A DNA stretch of 64,000 nt, taken from Desulfamplus sp. GTDB lineage: Bacteria > Desulfobacterota > Desulfobacteria > Desulfobacterales > Desulfobacteraceae. Location of the stretch: positions 38,492 to 102,491 of the forward strand of contig JADFZJ010000004.1 in NCBI GenBank assembly GCA_015232555.1, in the 5' to 3' direction. The notes below the pieces were generated by a model. The model saw nothing but the letters and a program-made list of their open reading frames with translations, was not told the origin of the DNA and searched no databases. The translations under genes and the position numbers were made by a program. This document shows positions 48,501-55,552 of this stretch, one piece after another (position 1 is the first letter of the stretch; each line of letters opens with the position of its first letter).

Positions 48501-51293
48501 AATATTAAAGAGATAGATTTAAAATTAAACTTAATTCTTGTGCCTTTATACGCTGAAAAGAATAGAGATTCAAAACATGCAGATTCAACGACAGATAGAG
48601 AATCTCTTTTTGAATCAACAAGACTCAAACTGCATCAGACCATTGATCTCACTAACGGTCCGTTGATAAAGGCAGCACTCGTGCAAGGTGAAAATCAAGA
48701 TTCTCTGATTCTTGTAATCCACCATCTTTGTGTTGATGCTGTATCTTGGCAGATTTTGATTGAAGATATTGTATCAGCCTATAACGCTCATGCTGCTGGA
48801 CGATCTGTTAATGCTTCTGCTGATGGAAAAGTAGTTAATGCTTCTTCTGATTTACGGGCAATCGAACTGCCTGCTAAAACCGATTCGTTCAAATATTGGT
48901 CTGAACAGGTTCACAAGTTTATTAAAGTTTATGATGATGAGATAAATTACTGGAAATCGTTGGCACAAGATGAGTTTAAGCCTATTCCAGCCGATTTTTC
49001 AAACGATAACGGCATTTATCAAGAGAGTGATTTTATTGAAATAACTCTGCCTGCACCAGATACAACAACTCTTACAGGCAAAGCTCAAATGGCTTATCAC
49101 ACTGACATGAACGATCTGCTTTTGACCTCATTGGCAATGGCTCTTCACTATTGGGCAGATATTGACAAAACAATAGTTGCGTTAGAGGGGCATGGCAGAG
49201 ACTCGATAGAAGATAAGGGAAGGGATTCAATAGAAAGTAACGGAACAGACTCAATAGAAGGGCAGAGCAAGAGCTTTAACGATATTGATATATCCCGCAC
49301 AGTCGGCTGGTTTACGGTTGGATATCCAGTTATGCTCCAGCTTTCCGCGTCTTATTCTGATCTTGGATTGCAGATTAAACAGATAAAAGAGAGTTTGCGA
49401 CACGTTCCAAATCGAGGATTTAATTTTGGGTTAATCTATCCAACTTTACCCCCTGAAATTCAGGAACGATTAAAGGCATCTATCAGCTTTAACTATCTTG
49501 GAGCGGTTGATGCAGGGCGTTCAGATAACTCAAACGTCTCTGACAGACAGGAAGTTATGTTCAGCATTGAGGCAGCACCGCACAGAGAGCTTGTCCACCC
49601 AAAAATGAGACGGCAATATCAGTTGGAGATTGAATCTGAAATACGTAAAGGAAAGCTGCATATTCAATTTTACTACAACCGTAATCAATATGAATCCTCA
49701 ACTGTCGAGCGTCTTGGTTCTTTAATGAAAAACGTCTTGATACAGATTACAGATTATTGCTCTGCACGTAAAGTTTCTGAAGCAACGCCTTCTGATATGA
49801 CATGGTCGCAACTCTCTCTGCCTGAATTTGAAACTCTTCTTAATGAGAACAACCTCTCTCCAACTGAGGTTCAAGATATCTATCCATTGACACCAATGCA
49901 GGAGAATATGCTGTTCCACCGCCTGTATGACGCTGATTCTACTGCCTATTTTGAGCAGTTCTCATTTAACATAAAAGGCAAATTAAATCTAAAATGGTTT
50001 GAGGCGGCATGGAATCATATCAGCCAAAGACACGACATATTAAGAACTAATTTTATTTATAAAGGAGTTCCCAAACCTCTTCAGGTGGTCCGTAAAAAAG
50101 GATTTATAGATTGGCATTATGAAGATTTATCTGATGTAAAAGATGTTCAAGCATATCTTTCAGCCTTTAAAATAAAAGAACGTAAGCAAAATTTTGAGCT
50201 TGACTGCGATATTTTGATCCGTATGAATATCTTTAAACTTCAATCTGACCAGTATGCTGCAATCTGGAGTTACCACCATATTCTTATGGATGGCTGGTGT
50301 TTAGGAGTTTTGATTCAAGATGTTCAAGCTGCCTATATGGAGTTAAGCCGAGGAAGAAAACCTAAATTTTCACCAGCACCACAATATAAGGAGTATATAC
50401 GTTGGTTAGCTTACGCAGACCATTCAGAAGCATTGCGTTATTGGAGTGATTATTTAGATGGATTTACGCCTATTACTACACTGCCTCGAGATACTCAATA
50501 TCTTAAAAATCAAGAGATAAGTTTAGAAACTGCGGATAATAATGAGATATTTAAACCTATAATTCAAAGCCTTTACAGTTTTGAAATAGATGCAGATATC
50601 AGCAATCAACTTGCTTTGATGTCAAGAGAGATGCAGATTACCATCAATACACTTGTCCAATCTATCTGGGGGCTTTTATTGGCAGAACGCAACGGAGTAG
50701 CTGATGTAGTTTTTGGTGCTGCTGTTTCAGGCAGACCAGTTGATGTGCCTAATGTTGAAGATATTGTGGGTCTTTTTATAAATACAATTCCAGTAAGGGT
50801 GAAGCTGCCTGAAAAGATATCTTTTACCGAGCTTGTCAAAACTTTACAGAAAGAGAGTCTTTCAAGTGAACCTTATCACTTTATCTCTTTAGCTGAAATT
50901 CAGACAGCTTGCAGTTTAGAGGCTGCTCTTTTGGATCATGTTCTTATATTTCAGAACTATCCGTTAAGCGATGAGTTGGAAGAGCTTCAAAAAAAGCATG
51001 ACACAGGTTTTACATTTGGTGATTTAGAGGCTTTAGAAGAGACCAATTACGATCTCTCTGTGGAAATCTATCCTCTCCCAAATCTCCATTTTGATCTAAG
51101 ATACAACCCCTCTGCATACTCAAGCGAATGTATAAGCAAAGTTGCAAAAGACCTCACAGCACTGTTTGAGGCAGTAGCAAAAACTCCAGATATCAATATC
51201 GCTGATCTTAAACAGCTTCTTGCCTCAGAAGATGAACTTAGTTCAGAAGCTGATTTTATAGCCTCAGCTATGAATATTGATGATGAGTTTTAA
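42570..51293 (+). CDS. Hybrid synthetase: ACP-aminotransferase-C-A-PCP-E-C
   Basis: This 2907-aa protein joins polyketide to peptide. Domains: ACP (1-80, GFDSL, Ser37); a linker with an amphipathic segment; a class III PLP aminotransferase (about 270-680, NTGSEAVMMALRAA, YHGNAD, PLP Lys496); condensation (about 697-1130, HHIVMDG from His859); adenylation (about 1200-1810, TSGSTGKPKG, TGD, NGKIDRKALP); PCP (GGDSI, Ser1861); epimerisation (about 1895-2330, HHLCVDAVSW from His2051); and a D-L type condensation domain (about 2435-2870, PLTPMQENMLFH, HHILMDGW from His2569). As in mycosubtilin synthetase, the ACP-aminotransferase pair should turn a beta-ketoacyl chain into a beta-amino one. The A-domain pocket reads D-I-W-E-V-T-A-D-D by alignment to PheA. 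The three acidic side chains suit a diamino acid such as Dap. Tandem-repeat insertions interrupt the C, A and E domains. The protein ends with C, so the acceptor must be on another protein. Confidence 0.94.
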   Translation: MKTRIFEILANIVKKASGIDINKVDIATDYISLGFDSLVVVRIDQGIKKNFNLEIDMGLYYEELDSPKKLLDYISANLPSDSGLNSDVGSDHPQSLSTYQAEAPSQESISILEPSPALSVQQVEMQYSPTSATQHLSGLENLLSEQMRAMSDLMHRQLDVLSTISRVSNPSVPCKAPQIITQSKSDISETPKPKMSEPSKQKILDSSQLATQDKSVTTEAPKPKMSEVRAMKFDPDKLNDLQQRFIAQFIPPYIERTKSSKEYAKKHRPHLADWINTLGFRRSIKEIVYPIVAERSLGSRIWDIDGNEYIDIAMCYGVNLFGHSPKFVIDAVKEQLERGFELGPQNRLVGEVAALISEMTGMERVAFCNTGSEAVMMALRAAQALTRKDRIALFMGSYHGNADLVIKDTLLLRYGEDSALTIIRENAHELAAVLVEPVQSRNPSLQPKDFLHKLRALTKELGIILIFDEMINGFRSHPGGAQAIFGVRADMATYGKVPAGGMPIGIVAGSNECMRVIDGGLWDYGDDSVPCQEVIFFGGTFCKHPLTMAAAHAALTHIKNRGQALQDEVNRRTEKFATEVNQFFQDNNIGIKISWFASQFIFEPTIPIYKQPVPPPDMTVWFHVLMSKGIYTWERRVCFFSESHTDDDVKQIVEAIKESSLQLKAAGFPLFGGKETEGSQNGLNRIDKSQIEAITLPMTLAQQQLWFLSQLNENAVPAYIETVAVRLTGKLNREALSDAASDLVARHSALRTVMVGDGKHQRILPTIASKIEFTKSSDMLESDIPKSDIFKSDVLESDNSSTLKENSSQKENSSDLSHQINVWLKQNSQSTFDLVNGPLFSFKLLQLDNETHVLAMNFHHIVMDGRSVNVLLRDLMNFYTIRLKSSVQVNNQENENNLISSLSSPAGITGEGLLNALSAPAPDLTAYQRWLDDYLSSEECKRDQEFWTKLFPETIPMLDFPTDHSRPSLFSFKGARYHLPADPELLKQCLNVGRSRRMTPFMTMISLYTLWIHKMTGRDEVVVGFPVSGRFFEDSDDLVGYCTHLVPFVSRYDASHSFVEYLDRSKETLTAAYRHQKYPFGQLIRNLQFEQDMSRGSIIASEFNLDQVQDIPSLEGLTLSMIDIPLSYVKYDFNLEIMSVAGEYQFKFEYAADLFEPATVARMAKHFMTLLAGVAAKPEQALKQVSLLTLEQRELILNGWNKTYRDFPLDKPFHRLFEQQAVLTPDRIAASFAEPDNVVETMTYKELNAHANRLARQLITASRHVPLIPILADRSCRFLTAMIGVFKAGCAYLPLDPEHPAERIAGILSQFNAEIILAERQFANLIDSSIKAVKSKDDSEQSNFESQPINPNILWFEDVICNEPLKSDDFINIEDKNSLNRNTNESSINRDSSENLAYVIFTSGSTGKPKGAMVQQKGMVNHIYAKIEDLSITADDVVAQNASQCFDISVWQFLSPLLKGGRVQIMSTETAHDPVRLMEVSARQGVTILEVVPSLLRVLLEQIESGGIEKKLKNLRWLVPTGEALPPVLCSQWFNYYPDVAVLNAYGPTECSDDVAHYPLHNPPSPDTAIIPIGKPVANMRLYILDQHLEPVPIGVAGELWVGGVGVGLGYLNQPELTNKAFIPDPFYLDEPLNKSINKPLNKRINPKNSNRLYRTGDLAQFLPDGNILFLGREDHQVKIRGFRIEIGEIEAVLSRHPLVKELVVTASSINTNSSSSSAQTSLTAYIVFNENGDDSYKESDFKSDSKSKSDSDSDFKSDFKSDSDSDAEKIDKIRNYLSQHLPAYMVPAYFVPLSKLPLTANGKIDRKALPDPASLSIDTSVLFTPPRNETEKIVAEILAGVLNRPSIGIHDNYFALGGDSIQAIQAVARIQAKGYTLKLRDIFQYPTVAELASRLTYRSREIDQGVVTGELLPTPLQKWLLSQDKDIIHHYNQAVTLHFKSRLNVDSLQSALDAVMIHHDALRIKVNSVESDQLQLNIKEIDLKLNLILVPLYAEKNRDSKHADSTTDRESLFESTRLKLHQTIDLTNGPLIKAALVQGENQDSLILVIHHLCVDAVSWQILIEDIVSAYNAHAAGRSVNASADGKVVNASSDLRAIELPAKTDSFKYWSEQVHKFIKVYDDEINYWKSLAQDEFKPIPADFSNDNGIYQESDFIEITLPAPDTTTLTGKAQMAYHTDMNDLLLTSLAMALHYWADIDKTIVALEGHGRDSIEDKGRDSIESNGTDSIEGQSKSFNDIDISRTVGWFTVGYPVMLQLSASYSDLGLQIKQIKESLRHVPNRGFNFGLIYPTLPPEIQERLKASISFNYLGAVDAGRSDNSNVSDRQEVMFSIEAAPHRELVHPKMRRQYQLEIESEIRKGKLHIQFYYNRNQYESSTVERLGSLMKNVLIQITDYCSARKVSEATPSDMTWSQLSLPEFETLLNENNLSPTEVQDIYPLTPMQENMLFHRLYDADSTAYFEQFSFNIKGKLNLKWFEAAWNHISQRHDILRTNFIYKGVPKPLQVVRKKGFIDWHYEDLSDVKDVQAYLSAFKIKERKQNFELDCDILIRMNIFKLQSDQYAAIWSYHHILMDGWCLGVLIQDVQAAYMELSRGRKPKFSPAPQYKEYIRWLAYADHSEALRYWSDYLDGFTPITTLPRDTQYLKNQEISLETADNNEIFKPIIQSLYSFEIDADISNQLALMSREMQITINTLVQSIWGLLLAERNGVADVVFGAAVSGRPVDVPNVEDIVGLFINTIPVRVKLPEKISFTELVKTLQKESLSSEPYHFISLAEIQTACSLEAALLDHVLIFQNYPLSDELEELQKKHDTGFTFGDLEALEETNYDLSVEIYPLPNLHFDLRYNPSAYSSECISKVAKDLTALFEAVAKTPDINIADLKQLLASEDELSSEADFIASAMNIDDEF
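44898..44972 (+). repeat. 5 x 15-base in-frame tandem repeat in the first C domain
   Basis: Five consecutive units of 15 bases, each starting TCAGA, code for SDMLE-SDIPK-SDIFK-SDVLE-SDNSS. The array lies in a loop of the first condensation domain of the 2907-aa NRPS, ahead of the HHxxxDG motif. Confidence 0.85.
45273..45312. repeat. REP-like GC-rich repeat embedded in an NRPS gene
   Basis: This stretch (CCTCTCC ... GGGGAGGGG) aligns base by base over about 40 positions with 12868-12908 in the first PKS gene. It is translated as SPAGITGEGLL within the C domain, between the HHxxxDG region and the following conserved block. Confidence 0.6.
47463..47510 (+). repeat. 2 x 24-base in-frame tandem repeat in an A domain
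   Basis: Two related 24-base units code for PLNKSINK-PLNKRINP just before the RLYRTGD motif of the A domain. Normal A domains have only a few residues here. Confidence 0.75.
47784..47877 (+). repeat. Ser/Asp/Lys-rich repeat in the A-domain C-terminal subdomain
   Basis: About 31 codons of (AA)GTCAGA(T/C)-like units give alternating Ser, Asp, Lys and Phe residues between motifs A9 and A10. The insert lies in a surface loop of the mobile subdomain and so may be tolerated. Confidence 0.8.
49194..49265 (+). repeat. 3 x 24-base tandem repeat inside an E-domain motif
   Basis: Three 24-base units code for GRDSIEDK-GRDSIESN-GTDSIEGQ directly after EGH, splitting the conserved EGHGR ... RTVGWFT block of the epimerisation domain. 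The paralogous E domain in the 2319-aa NRPS has only a few residues at this place. Confidence 0.85.
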
Positions 51294-51411
51294 TATGGTT
51301 TATCTTGAAATTTATGAAATTGTTGTGAACCTTTAATTTTTCTGATTATAAATAACTCCAGTGGACTATAAAAATGATTAATAAAACTATGAGAAAGGTT
51401 AAAATAGCCTA

Positions 51412-52335
51412 ATGGCAAAAATAAGTAGATCTCCATCACCAATATTCTTAGATGAGCTTATGCAGGAAAAAAGCTCTAATGTCATTTATATCCGAAACCG
51501 TCGCAAACGACAAATTGCTTTTGGTTGGTATGGTGGTAAATTCTCTCATCTTGATTGGTTGTTGCCGCTTTTGCCACAGTGCCACCATTATTGTGAGCCA
51601 TTTGCTGGCTCAGGAGCTGTATTGCTCAATCGTGTACCTTCTCCAATAGAGACTTATAACGATATAGACGGAGATGTGGTCAACTTCTTTAGGGTTCTTC
51701 GGGACAGCCATCAAGAACTTATTAGAGCTATTGCTTTGACTCCGTTTTCACGTGAGGAGTATCATCTTGCTATATACGACACTACGAACGGAATTAATGA
51801 TGTTGAACGAGCCAGAAGATTTTACATCAAAGCAAGACAAACTCGCACAGGACTTGCTCAGACAGCATCTCTTGGTCGCTGGGCAAACTGTAAGGATACA
51901 AGCCGCTCTGGTATGTCTGGAGTTGTTTCTCGTTGGCTTGGTGGTGTTGACGCATTAAATGAAATTGCCGAGAGATTAATCAGAGTTCAAATTGAGAATA
52001 GACCAGCACTGGATATAATCAGACTGTATGATAGTGAAAAGACTCTTTTTTATTGTGATCCTCCTTATATGCACTCCACGCGTGGTGATTCAAATGCCTA
52101 CGGTTTCGAGATGGATGAAGAACAGCACAAGGAGTTTGCCTATGCTGTTAATCAGACTAAAGCAATGGTGGCTGTATCAGGGTATGAACATCCTTTGATG
52201 GAGGAATTATTTAAACCAGATCGTTGGTTTAAAACACAGGGAAAAGACAAAACTATACATTCATCTAAAGGAAAGAGAACTGAAATTCTATGGACAAATT
52301 ACGAACCGCAAAAGCAAAAAGGACTCTTTGAGTGA
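51412..52335 (+). CDS. N6-adenine DNA methyltransferase (Dam class)
   Basis: This 307-aa enzyme methylates adenine in DNA using S-adenosylmethionine. It has the motif order of alpha-class (Dam-type) enzymes: the N-terminal FGWYGGKF (motif X), CEPFAGSGAVLLN (motif I, about 61-73) and YCDPPY (motif IV, Asp216-Tyr219). The next gene starts inside its stop codon (GTGA overlap) and encodes a PD-(D/E)XK nuclease, so the pair is a type II restriction-modification system and this enzyme protects the host's sites. It sits between two NRPS genes on the same strand, an unusual place that suggests insertion into the cluster. Confidence 0.92.
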   Translation: MAKISRSPSPIFLDELMQEKSSNVIYIRNRRKRQIAFGWYGGKFSHLDWLLPLLPQCHHYCEPFAGSGAVLLNRVPSPIETYNDIDGDVVNFFRVLRDSHQELIRAIALTPFSREEYHLAIYDTTNGINDVERARRFYIKARQTRTGLAQTASLGRWANCKDTSRSGMSGVVSRWLGGVDALNEIAERLIRVQIENRPALDIIRLYDSEKTLFYCDPPYMHSTRGDSNAYGFEMDEEQHKEFAYAVNQTKAMVAVSGYEHPLMEELFKPDRWFKTQGKDKTIHSSKGKRTEILWTNYEPQKQKGLFE

Positions 52336-53453
52336 AACCAGAAAAAATATTGCAAAATATTTATCAACGGGCAATCGCTACATTAAATACTACAGTTATT
52401 AATAACAACGACATACGTGAGCGAGTTGATTATGTATGCCGCTGCATGAGTAACCGTTCTGGTGTCCGTTTGCTCATGTCATGCCTGTTAGGGAAGTTAG
52501 ATAACCCAAATATTGATCCTCGAAAACCATATACAGAGATTGGTGGAGCAGACAGTTTTTCTGGACGAACTTATGATGAGCGATATTTGACTAAGTTTAT
52601 CAACGAACATCGATTGCCTGTCAATCCAACAACAGCATTTTTAACCCCGACTCTACGCAATATCGATCAACCATTGACTAATAACAGAGAGCTTGTAGGC
52701 AGACCTCGTAACCTATACAAAAAGACGATTGAACTATTAGAAGATGTGACAGAGAATAGAATTGCTGCTGATGAGCTGTTAGTTGAAACTGTACGACTAT
52801 TGTTATTACTGAGAAATGAAAAATTGGGTCGTATGGCTTCACTGTTAGAGTCATTAGAACGTAGAGAAGGTGAATTGCCTTTGTCGTCAGAGGCTATAGT
52901 TACCCTGATATCTCAACATCTTGCTTGTAAAAATGCCAGTCGGCTGCCAGTTCTCATCATAGCCTCTGCATATCAGTCGGCAGGAAATATGCTTTCGGAA
53001 AATATGCTCCCACTTCATTCACACAATGCCGCGGATCTACAAACTGGAGCATTGGGAGACGTGGAAATATGTCTTATCGGAGAAGATTCTGTAGTTACTG
53101 TTTACGAAATGAAGATGAAACGTATTTCATGTGACGATATTGACATTGCTGCAACAAAGATCGCTAAAACAGCTAACAAGATTAATAACTACCTGTTTAT
53201 TACCACTGATGTCATTGATCCCATTGTGTCAGAGTATGCCGCTACTTTTTACGAAAGAACGGAAGGAACTGAAATTGCTATTCTTGATTGCATTGGTTTT
53301 CTGAGACACTTTCTGCATCTCTTTCACCGTATTAGAGGTCAGTTCCTTAACGCTTATCAATCCTTTGTATTGAACGAACCTGATTCAGCAGTCAGCCAAA
53401 CTTTGAAAGAGGTATTTCTTGCTTTACGACAGGCTGCTGAGAGTGGAGAATAA
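52332..53453 (+). CDS. Type II restriction endonuclease, probably SacI-like family
   Basis: This 373-aa protein starts at a GTG overlapping the methyltransferase stop. A PD-(D/E)XK core is visible as Asp243 (GALGDVEI) and Glu259-x-Lys261 (YEMKMK). The N-terminal part has GGADSFSGRTYDERY and LPVNPTTAFLTPTLRN. I associate these with proteins annotated as SacI-family endonucleases, though I cannot check this here. Coupling to the N6-adenine methyltransferase supports a working restriction-modification pair. The recognition sequence cannot be read from the protein. Confidence 0.75.
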   Translation: MKPEKILQNIYQRAIATLNTTVINNNDIRERVDYVCRCMSNRSGVRLLMSCLLGKLDNPNIDPRKPYTEIGGADSFSGRTYDERYLTKFINEHRLPVNPTTAFLTPTLRNIDQPLTNNRELVGRPRNLYKKTIELLEDVTENRIAADELLVETVRLLLLLRNEKLGRMASLLESLERREGELPLSSEAIVTLISQHLACKNASRLPVLIIASAYQSAGNMLSENMLPLHSHNAADLQTGALGDVEICLIGEDSVVTVYEMKMKRISCDDIDIAATKIAKTANKINNYLFITTDVIDPIVSEYAATFYERTEGTEIAILDCIGFLRHFLHLFHRIRGQFLNAYQSFVLNEPDSAVSQTLKEVFLALRQAAESGE

Positions 53454-53549
53454 TACGTTTAATTTGTTTGTGTAACTTATAAAAAATAGAAACCGGAAGC
53501 TAATGAAAAAACAGATATGAACCACAAACTAAGGAATTTTAAATAAACC

Positions 53550-55442
53550 ATGTGCGGAATTAACGGTATCTTACACTTTGAATCTGACCGTAAAGTCGAT
53601 TTTAACTTGATTAAGAAGATGTCAAATACTCTTATTCACAGAGGTCCAGATGACGAGGGGATTTATATAGACGGCTCTGTTGGTCTTGGATTTAGGCGTC
53701 TTTCAATAATCGATCTTGAAACTGGACAGCAGCCTATTTTTAACGAAGATCGTTCAATATCATGTGTTTGCAACGGAGAAATTTTTAACTACAAACGGTT
53801 GAGAAAAGAGCTTGAAAGCAGAGGACACCAATTTAAAACAAACAGTGACGTAGAGGTTCTGCCTCATCTTTACGAAGAGATGGGGTCAGAAATGGTGCAT
53901 CGTTTGGTCGGACAATTTGCATTTGCCATCTATGATAAACGAGAACAACGGCTCTTGCTTGCCCGTGATCACGTTGGCATTGCTCCGCTGTTTTACACTA
54001 TTTTTGATAAATCTCTGATATTTGCATCAGAAATCAAAGCGATTTTGACCTATCCTGAAATACCTCGCAAGGTTAATCTGACAACATTAGATCAAATACT
54101 AACTTTTCCCGGACCAGTAAGCCCGAATACAATGTTTGAAGGCATACACTCCGTGCCGGCAGGTCATTTAGTTTTAGTTGAAAATAGTTTAAACAAGAGA
54201 AGCAGAGATTTAAATGAAAATAGTGTCAAGTTAAAAGAGTATTGGGATTTACGATATCCAAAGGCTGATGAGATTGATAGTAATCAGTCAGAAGCTGATT
54301 GCATTGAAAAAATCGAAAGAGCGTTGCTGAAAGCTGTGGAGAGAAGGCTTCAAGCTGATGTACCGGTTGGATTTTACTTAAGCGGAGGACTTGACTCTTC
54401 GTTGATTGCCTCGTTTATCTCAAAAATTCAAAAGGAGAAACGGCACTCCTTTTCTATCGGTTTTACTGAATCCAATATTGATGAGAGCAGATATCAGAAG
54501 ATTATGGCAGATTATGTCGGCTCTTTGCACCATGAGACGCTTTTTGACTGGAACAATATATCAGAGCGTTTAAAACAGGCAGTTTATCACGCTGAAACGC
54601 CGCTTAAAGAGTCTTATGACACCTGCTCGATTGCATTGTCAGAACTTGTAAGAAAAAATCAGATTAAGGTTGTGCTGACTGGTGAAGGGGCGGACGAGCT
54701 TTTTGCTGGTTATGTGGGATATAGATTTGATTTAGAGCGTCAAAATTCATACTCATCAGTGCAGGATGTTGAACAGATGCTGGATCGAGAAATAAGAGAG
54801 CGGGTTTGGGGTGATCCAGATTTTTTATATGAACGAAATTTCTATGAATTCAACGAGATTAAGCAGGCTATCTATTCAGAAGAGATTGCCGGCTCTTTCA
54901 ACAATTTTGACTGCACACGTAACCCGATAATTAAACACGAGAGAATCACTGATCTTCATCCAGTTCACAAACGCTCTTACGTTGATTTTAAACTTCGTAT
55001 TGCTGACCATCTGTTGGCTGATCATGGAGATCGGGCAGCATTTGCAAATTCGGTTGAAGCTCGTTACCCGTTTTTAGATATTGATCTGATTGATGTGGTT
55101 AAAACTCTTCCCCCTCAGCTTTTAATACAAGGCGGTATGGAGAAATATATTTTGAAGAAGATGGCTTTAAAGCATCTTCCTGATGCAATAACAGAGCGTA
55201 AAAAATTTGCCTTTGTAGCACCTGGAAGCCCCTATCTTCTTCACCAGAAAATCGAATGGATTGAAGATTTATTATCGTTTGAAACAATCAAAAGGCAGGG
55301 ATATTTTAATCCTCACACAGTTGAAAATCTCAAAAAGATTTATAGATCAGATGGCTTTACGTTGAGCCAAACATTTGAGAACGATCTTTTGATGATCATA
55401 TTAACTTTTGGTGTTTTTTTAGATTTGTTTATTATTAAATAG
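53550..55442 (+). CDS. asnB: Glutamine-hydrolysing asparagine synthetase
   Basis: This 630-aa enzyme has an N-terminal glutaminase domain (about 1-210) with nucleophile Cys2 directly after the start Met, RGPDDEG and CNGEIFNY. The synthetase domain (about 240-600) has the ATP pyrophosphatase loop SGGLDSS (278-284) and GEGADELFAGY. It converts aspartate to asparagine with glutamine and ATP. Inside NRPS clusters such enzymes may supply asparagine or amidate a carboxylate of the product. Here it lies between the restriction-modification pair and an NRPS. A low-complexity insert (about 212-230) interrupts the linker between domains. The start is fixed by the requirement for Cys2. Confidence 0.93.
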   Translation: MCGINGILHFESDRKVDFNLIKKMSNTLIHRGPDDEGIYIDGSVGLGFRRLSIIDLETGQQPIFNEDRSISCVCNGEIFNYKRLRKELESRGHQFKTNSDVEVLPHLYEEMGSEMVHRLVGQFAFAIYDKREQRLLLARDHVGIAPLFYTIFDKSLIFASEIKAILTYPEIPRKVNLTTLDQILTFPGPVSPNTMFEGIHSVPAGHLVLVENSLNKRSRDLNENSVKLKEYWDLRYPKADEIDSNQSEADCIEKIERALLKAVERRLQADVPVGFYLSGGLDSSLIASFISKIQKEKRHSFSIGFTESNIDESRYQKIMADYVGSLHHETLFDWNNISERLKQAVYHAETPLKESYDTCSIALSELVRKNQIKVVLTGEGADELFAGYVGYRFDLERQNSYSSVQDVEQMLDREIRERVWGDPDFLYERNFYEFNEIKQAIYSEEIAGSFNNFDCTRNPIIKHERITDLHPVHKRSYVDFKLRIADHLLADHGDRAAFANSVEARYPFLDIDLIDVVKTLPPQLLIQGGMEKYILKKMALKHLPDAITERKKFAFVAPGSPYLLHQKIEWIEDLLSFETIKRQGYFNPHTVENLKKIYRSDGFTLSQTFENDLLMIILTFGVFLDLFIIK

Positions 55443-55443
55443 T

Positions 55444-55469
55444 CTTGTCAATGGATTGAAGTTGACAAG
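55444..55469 (+). terminator. Hairpin after asnB, possible terminator
   Basis: CTTGTCAA (55444-55451) and TTGACAAG (55462-55469) are perfect 8-base arms with a 10-base loop, starting two bases past the asnB stop. The following TTGTTTAATTCC is only moderately T-rich, so termination would be weak or partial. Confidence 0.45.
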
Positions 55470-55552
55470 TTGTTTAATTCCAAATAGCTCTGTTTAGGCT
55501 TAAGTTTAAGTAATTACGAAGTTTTCAGGGAGATTGAGATTTCGGAGAGAAA

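Noticed and set aside
44898..49265. CRISPR array from the tandem repeats in the NRPS gene
   Set aside because: Units are contiguous, in frame, without spacers, and degenerate; no cas genes are present.
51294..53549. Transposon carrying the restriction-modification pair
   Set aside because: No transposase, target-site duplication or terminal inverted repeats were found around the pair, so only insertion by an unknown route can be suggested.
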